Origin: VFKI01 sp033762075
GTDB lineage: Bacteria; Pseudomonadota; Gammaproteobacteria; DSM-16500
DNA: 64,000 bases
Reading direction: 5' to 3'
Assembly (NCBI GenBank): GCA_033762075.1
Contig: JANRLY010000011.1
Span: forward strand, 40,743-104,742
Under the pieces are notes generated by a model. It had not been told where the DNA came from and did no database searches. It saw only the letters and a program-made list of their open reading frames with translations. Within the stretch, counting starts at the first letter, position 1; each line of letters starts with the position of its first letter. Below are positions 60,224 through 64,000 of this stretch, piece after piece. Position numbers and translations under genes: made by a program.

Positions 60224-60353
60224 TTATGGCTGTACAGCTATAAATTAGTTTTATGGTTGTACAGCTATAATTCAAACTCTACCTGCTATAACAGGTAACC
60301 TTGATTTTACCTGCTGCAACGGGTAAACTTGATTTTACCTGCTATAACAGGTA
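60224..60353. promoter_or_regulatory. five-box operator array before hipBA
   Basis: Three boxes TACCTGCTATAACAGGTA (60280-60297, 60336-60353) and a variant (60308-60325) are exactly 28 bases apart. Two more palindromic boxes with GCTGTACAGC (60224-60243) and GTTGTACAGC (60251-60270) precede them. The centres are 27, 28, 28 and 28 bases apart. The last box ends 17 bases before the hipB ATG. Confidence 0.75.
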
Positions 60354-60370
60354 AACCAGGAGCTGCCGTG

Positions 60371-60622
60371 ATGTTAATTCACTCGCCTAAAGAACTCGCC
60401 TTACTCGTGACCAATCAAAGGAAAAAACTTAAATTAAGCCAAACAGAAGTCAGCAAACGTATTGGGATTAGACAACAAACCGTTTCAGAGTTTGAAAACA
60501 ATCCTGAAAATAGTCAATTAACCACAGTCTTTGATATCCTTTCTGCCGTTAATCTAAGCGTACAAATTGAAGCAAAAGATAAAATATTATCCGCGAAAAG
60601 CACATGGAAAGAAGAATGGTAA
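60371..60622 (+). CDS. hipB: HipB antitoxin, classical hipBA pair
   Basis: 83 residues from ATG 60371 (MLIHSPKELALLV), with AGGAG eight bases upstream; an earlier in-frame codon lies in the operator. Helix-turn-helix KLSQTEVSKRIGIRQQTVSEFE at about residues 21-42. It should bind the array above and hold HipA inactive. Named hipB for both loci; the two proteins differ in sequence. Confidence 0.9.
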   Translation: MLIHSPKELALLVTNQRKKLKLSQTEVSKRIGIRQQTVSEFENNPENSQLTTVFDILSAVNLSVQIEAKDKILSAKSTWKEEW

Positions 60623-61920
60623 AACACACCCGAACACTTGATATACGCATGAACGGCATCCTAATCGGTAAATTAGAAAAAACCGATAAAGGTGCTCTCA
60701 TCTTCACCTATGATCAACAATGGCTAAAAACTCCAGGCGCTCGACCAATTTCTTTATCATTACCATTAGCAGGAAAATCTTTCTCAGGAGATGTGGTTTA
60801 TAATTTTTTTGATAATTTGCTACCTGATAACGCAGAAATCAGAGCAAGAATTCAAACTAAATTCCATGTGCCTACTAACCATCCTTTTGATTTACTCGCC
60901 AGCATCGGTAAAGATTGTGTTGGCGCAATACAAATGATAAATGAAACTTCACCAACCTCAATCAAAGAAATTAAATTTGAAACGCTCAATGAAAAAGAAA
61001 TTGCTTCGATTATGCGCGACTACCCACACTATCCACTTGGCATGACGAATAATAATGATACATTTCGTATCTCCATTGCTGGCGCACAAGAAAAATCCGC
61101 TTTTTTATGGCACAAAAATAAATGGTGTCGACCCATTGGCGAGACACCAACTACACATATTTTCAAATTACCGATTGGATTTATTCAGCATCAACAAATG
61201 GATTTACGCGATAGCTGTGAAAACGAATGGTTATGTGCACAAATTGCTGAAGCTTTCGGATTACCAACTGCTCCTTGCGAAATACTTCACTTTGAAGATG
61301 TCAAAGTTTTATCTGTAGAAAGATTTGATCGCAGATTATCAAGAGATAAAACATGGATGATGCGATTACCGCAAGAAGATATGTGCCAAGCACTTAGCAC
61401 TTCTCCTAATTTAAAATATCAAGCAGACGGCGGGCCTGGGATCAATAATATTATGCAATTATTACTAGCCGCCGAAAATCCTCTTAAAGATCGAGATATT
61501 TTCTTTCAATCACAAGTACTGTTCTGGCTATTAGCCGCTATTGATGGGCATGCAAAAAATTTTAGCGTATTTATTTTACCTGAAGGAAAATTTCAACTCA
61601 CACCTTTGTATGACATAATCTCAGCGTATCCGCTCATCGCAAAAAAACAATTACAAAAACAAAAAATCAAAATGGCCATGGCACTCAGAGGAGAAAACAA
61701 TCATTACATATGGCACAATATTCAGCGTAGACATTTCATCGGATCAGCAAAGTACGCGCGTTATTCCACTGAAAAAGCAGAAACTATTCTCTCTGAAATG
61801 CTGGAAAAAGTAGAAACTGTTATTGAGCAAGTTTCTGCCAAGCTACCCAAGGAATTTCCAAAACACATGTCTCAGTCCATCTTTGATGGCATGCATTCGA
61901 TGAAACAACGACTGACCTAA
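60616..61920 (+). CDS. hipA: HipA serine/threonine kinase toxin
   Basis: 434 residues from ATG 60616; ATG 60604 would add four residues. Full-length HipA very close to the E. coli protein: N-subdomain GARPISLSLPLAGK and FFDNLLPDN, Gly-rich loop RISIAGAQEK with the autophosphorylated Ser at about 153, RLPQEDMCQ, GGPGINNIM, catalytic IDGHAKNFSVF and TPLYDIISA. E. coli HipA phosphorylates glutamyl-tRNA synthetase and induces dormancy; the same role is likely here. Confidence 0.94.
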   Translation: MVKHTRTLDIRMNGILIGKLEKTDKGALIFTYDQQWLKTPGARPISLSLPLAGKSFSGDVVYNFFDNLLPDNAEIRARIQTKFHVPTNHPFDLLASIGKDCVGAIQMINETSPTSIKEIKFETLNEKEIASIMRDYPHYPLGMTNNNDTFRISIAGAQEKSAFLWHKNKWCRPIGETPTTHIFKLPIGFIQHQQMDLRDSCENEWLCAQIAEAFGLPTAPCEILHFEDVKVLSVERFDRRLSRDKTWMMRLPQEDMCQALSTSPNLKYQADGGPGINNIMQLLLAAENPLKDRDIFFQSQVLFWLLAAIDGHAKNFSVFILPEGKFQLTPLYDIISAYPLIAKKQLQKQKIKMAMALRGENNHYIWHNIQRRHFIGSAKYARYSTEKAETILSEMLEKVETVIEQVSAKLPKEFPKHMSQSIFDGMHSMKQRLT

Positions 61921-61988
61921 CCCCACGATTCCTGGCAGTTTGAGGGGCTAGATGCTAACATGTTTGACCTTGGAAACGGAGGTTGGGC

Positions 61989-63317
61989 ATGCTTAACAAA
62001 CAAGAATTTGCAGCGCGCAGAGCGCAACTCATGAAGCATATTGGCAAGACCAGCATTGCGATCGTCAAGGCTGCACCAATCATGTATCGCAATCATTACC
62101 ATGAACATGCTTACCGCCAAGACAGCGACTTCCACTACTTAACTGGTTTCGACGAACCTGAAGCTATTGCTGTTTTTGCGCCTGGCCGCGGCGATGGCGA
62201 ATACATTTTGTTTTCACGCCGCAAAGATCCGGATAAAGAAGTTTGGGATGGTTATCGTGCCGGACAAGAAGGCGCTAAAAAAATATACGGTGCCGATGAA
62301 GCATGGCCGACCGAAACCTTCGCCGAAAAACTCCCAGGCTTGCTTGAAAATCGCGATCAAATTTATTACGCAACTGGTATGGATGCCAACTTTGATACAG
62401 TGATATTTGAAGCCATTAATACTTTACGCAGCAAAGTCCGCAGCGGTGTCAATTGGCCTGATACCTTTATGGATATTCAACCGATCTTGCACGAAATGCG
62501 CGTCATCAAATCTCCTGCTGAAATCGAACTCATGCAAAAAGCATGCGACATTTCTATCGAGGGACATATTCGCGCAATGCGTGCGTGCAAACCTGGCATG
62601 TACGAATATCAACTCGAAGCCGAGCTGACTTACGCTTATTTATCGAATGGTTCGCATGCACATGCTTACACGCCGATTGTTGGTAGCGGCGAAAACGCGT
62701 GTATTTTGCATTATGTAACGAACAACAAAAAAATCGAAAATGGCGATATGATTCTGATCGATTCTGGTTGCGAATATGATTATTACGCTTCCGATATTAC
62801 TCGCACTTTTCCTGCTAACGGTAAATTTTCCGCAGAACAACGCGCCATTTACGAAGTTGTTTTAGCAGCACAGCGTGTTGGTATCGAAGCACTGCATCCA
62901 GGTAATCACTGGGATAAAATTGAGGAAACAGTTTTACGCGTTATCGTTGAGGGTCTCAGAGAATTAAAATTATTAAAAGGCAGCGTCGATGAAATCATTG
63001 AAAAACGCACGTATGTTCCATTTTATATGCATCGTTGTGGTCACTGGCTAGGCCTCGATGTGCACGATGCAGGACGCTACAAAATCAAAGAAGCTTGGCG
63101 CACCTTAAAACCAGGCATGGTGAGAACCATGGAACCCGGCGTTTATATCTCCAGCAACATTCCAAATGTACCTAAACAATGGCACAACATTGGTGTTCGC
63201 ATCGAAGATGATGTTTTAATCACAGAAAATGGGAATCGCGTTTTGAGTGAGAAATTGCCAAAAGAAATCAGCGATATTGAAAATATTATGGCAGGAGTCA
63301 ATGATGTTGTGGTGTGA
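61989..63317 (+). CDS. pepP: Xaa-Pro aminopeptidase II
   Basis: 442 residues from ATG 61989, with GGAGG eight bases before. Removes N-terminal residues next to proline. N-terminal creatinase domain, catalytic pita-bread domain with metal ligands in LIDSGCEYDYYASDITRTFP (two Asp), HWLGLDVHD (His), MEPGVYIS (Glu) and VRIEDDVL (Glu). pepP-ubiH is the usual gammaproteobacterial order, as here. Confidence 0.95.
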   Translation: MLNKQEFAARRAQLMKHIGKTSIAIVKAAPIMYRNHYHEHAYRQDSDFHYLTGFDEPEAIAVFAPGRGDGEYILFSRRKDPDKEVWDGYRAGQEGAKKIYGADEAWPTETFAEKLPGLLENRDQIYYATGMDANFDTVIFEAINTLRSKVRSGVNWPDTFMDIQPILHEMRVIKSPAEIELMQKACDISIEGHIRAMRACKPGMYEYQLEAELTYAYLSNGSHAHAYTPIVGSGENACILHYVTNNKKIENGDMILIDSGCEYDYYASDITRTFPANGKFSAEQRAIYEVVLAAQRVGIEALHPGNHWDKIEETVLRVIVEGLRELKLLKGSVDEIIEKRTYVPFYMHRCGHWLGLDVHDAGRYKIKEAWRTLKPGMVRTMEPGVYISSNIPNVPKQWHNIGVRIEDDVLITENGNRVLSEKLPKEISDIENIMAGVNDVVV

Positions 63318-63330
63318 CGTGACACCAATC

Positions 63331-63432
63331 CGTCATCGCGAGGCTACGAAGTACTTAGCCGTGGCGATCCATACGTATCGCAGAAAAAAACTGGATTGCC
63401 ACGCCCAAACGCTTCGCGGGCTCGCAATGACG
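63331..63432. repeat. dispersed palindromic repeat, family A copy 3
   Basis: 102-bp palindrome CGTCATCGCGAGGCTACGAA ... CTTCGCGGGCTCGCAATGACG between pepP and ubiH, seven bases before the ubiH ATG. Same family as 18714 and 26696. Confidence 0.85.
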
Positions 63433-63439
63433 AAGTTAT

Positions 63440-64000
63440 ATGAACACATTTGACATCACAATCCTAGGCGGCGGGATGGTTGGCGCATCACTCGCCGCAG
63501 GTTTAATCGATTCTTCGCACACAATTGAACTCATCGATAAAAATCCTTTACCGCCGCAAAAAGATCATCGGCTCATTGCGCTAACAAAATCAAGCTGCGA
63601 TTTTTTTAAATCGATTTCTATTTGGGAAAATCTGCTTCCATTTGCAACTGCCATCAAAACGGTTCACGTTTCACAACGCGGACATTTTGGTAGCACTCGA
63701 TTATCTGCAAAAGAAATTGGCGCCTCTGAGTTAGGTTTTGTGATTCCAGCAGAACATATTAATCGAGTGTTGTATGAGAAAATTTCTCAAGCAAAAAATA
63801 TTACCCTGAAGCCTAACACCACAATTTCGAATATGTCGCTGCGGGACTTAGCTATTTCACCATCGTCCCACCCATCCACTTCTCCGTCTTCCGGTTTGTC
63901 CACTTCTCCGTCTTCCCGCTTGTCCATATCGCCGTCGTCCCCGGGCGTGTACGGGGGCACCCGAGAAGTAAAACGGGTTACCCCCGCCAAGACGCGGGCC
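63440..64000 (+). CDS. ubiH: 2-octaprenyl-6-methoxyphenol hydroxylase UbiH, N-terminal part with a foreign end
   Basis: ATG 63440; the frame stays open to the window edge, so it is truncated. FAD-binding ITILGGGMVGASLAAGLI, DHRLIALTKSSC and VHVSQRGHFGSTRLSA are UbiH traits; context after pepP agrees. Recognisable ubiH ends near residue 132 (TISNMS). From about 63836 the frame reads SLRDLAISPSSHPSTSPSSG, low complexity and unlike any hydroxylase. So only about 63440-63835 is supported as ubiH; see the repeat entry. Confidence 0.8.
   Translation, partial: MNTFDITILGGGMVGASLAAGLIDSSHTIELIDKNPLPPQKDHRLIALTKSSCDFFKSISIWENLLPFATAIKTVHVSQRGHFGSTRLSAKEIGASELGFVIPAEHINRVLYEKISQAKNITLKPNTTISNMSLRDLAISPSSHPSTSPSSGLSTSPSSRLSISPSSPGVYGGTREVKRVTPAKTRA
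63836..64000. repeat. GC-rich terminal segment with 24-bp tandem repeat
   Basis: By count, 99 of the last 160 bases are G or C, far above the surroundings. TCCACTTCTCCGTCTTCC plus six varying bases repeats at 63875, 63899 and (degenerate) 63923. Read on the minus strand it encodes acidic octads (DKREDGEV, DKPEDGEV). It interrupts ubiH without its own promoter or gene. Confidence 0.7.

Noticed and set aside
63787..63990. Minus-strand frame with acidic DKxEDGEV repeats
   Set aside because: It lies in the GC-rich foreign segment, has no ribosome site or promoter and overlaps ubiH; probably an artefact of the tandem repeat.

Overview
The window reads as one AT-rich chromosomal stretch of a gammaproteobacterium that probably lives inside eukaryotic cells. 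The Legionellales (Legionella, Coxiella, Berkiella, Aquicella and relatives) are the best guess. Support comes from the gammaproteobacterial housekeeping set (gspKLM, dapB, coaBC-dut-algC, split gcvPA/gcvPB, coaD-yfhL, waaA, rpe, waaC-waaF, pcs, nhaA, pgk-pyk, pepP-ubiH) and from accessory genes with eukaryote-like signals: an ankyrin-repeat protein with a basic tail, VWA proteins ending in PPxY, and several large orphan proteins. No rRNA, tRNA or CRISPR array was seen. All placements are from reading, not from database searches.

Layout. 1-3.5 kb: end of a type II secretion cluster (gspK tail, gspL, gspM) running into a lone ABC ATPase and dapB. 3.5-9.9 kb: membrane desaturase, a decayed DUF4143 fragment, rpmB-rpmG, coaBC-dut-algC, then a mobile mystery protein A/B pair (HTH regulator plus Fic domain). 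10-17 kb: an UbiH-family hydroxylase, then an accessory block with tandem VWA paralogs, an orphan gene, a gene broken by a frameshift and a palindromic insertion, a lipoprotein and a 165-bp foldback element. 17-21.7 kb: glycine cleavage genes gcvT-H-PA-PB. 21.7-25 kb: a tripartite hipBST module and the ankyrin gene. 25-31.7 kb: SbmA/BacA-like transporter, yfhL-coaD, a family 4 uracil-DNA glycosylase, waaA and rpe. 31.8-38.3 kb: a small Pro/Gly/Gln protein, a 718-residue orphan, a lipoprotein, and an ABC ATPase and permease separated by a 79-bp tandem repeat. 38.4-50.7 kb: DUF4864 protein, formylglycine-generating enzyme, outer-membrane and membrane proteins, a FolM-like reductase, MidA, a methyltransferase flanked by copies of the midA tail, a POT transporter, a QueD-like protein and further orphans. 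50.8-55.8 kb: OmpA lipoprotein and an envelope operon nhaA-pcs-zinc ribbon-waaF-waaC. 56-64 kb: pgk-pyk, wrbA, a polysaccharide deacetylase, a classical hipBA behind a regular five-box operator array, and pepP-ubiH running off the window.

Intergenic DNA is rich in dispersed palindromic repeats of at least two families, and copies sit between genes of one operon or inside an open reading frame. The most interesting points are the two Hip toxin-antitoxin loci whose operators share the core CTGCTATAACAG in different flanks, the VWA/PPxY pair, the ankyrin protein with a nuclear-localisation-like tail, and the gene interrupted by a palindromic element that keeps the reading frame. The last 160 bases are GC-rich, carry a 24-bp repeat and do not fit the ubiH gene they interrupt.
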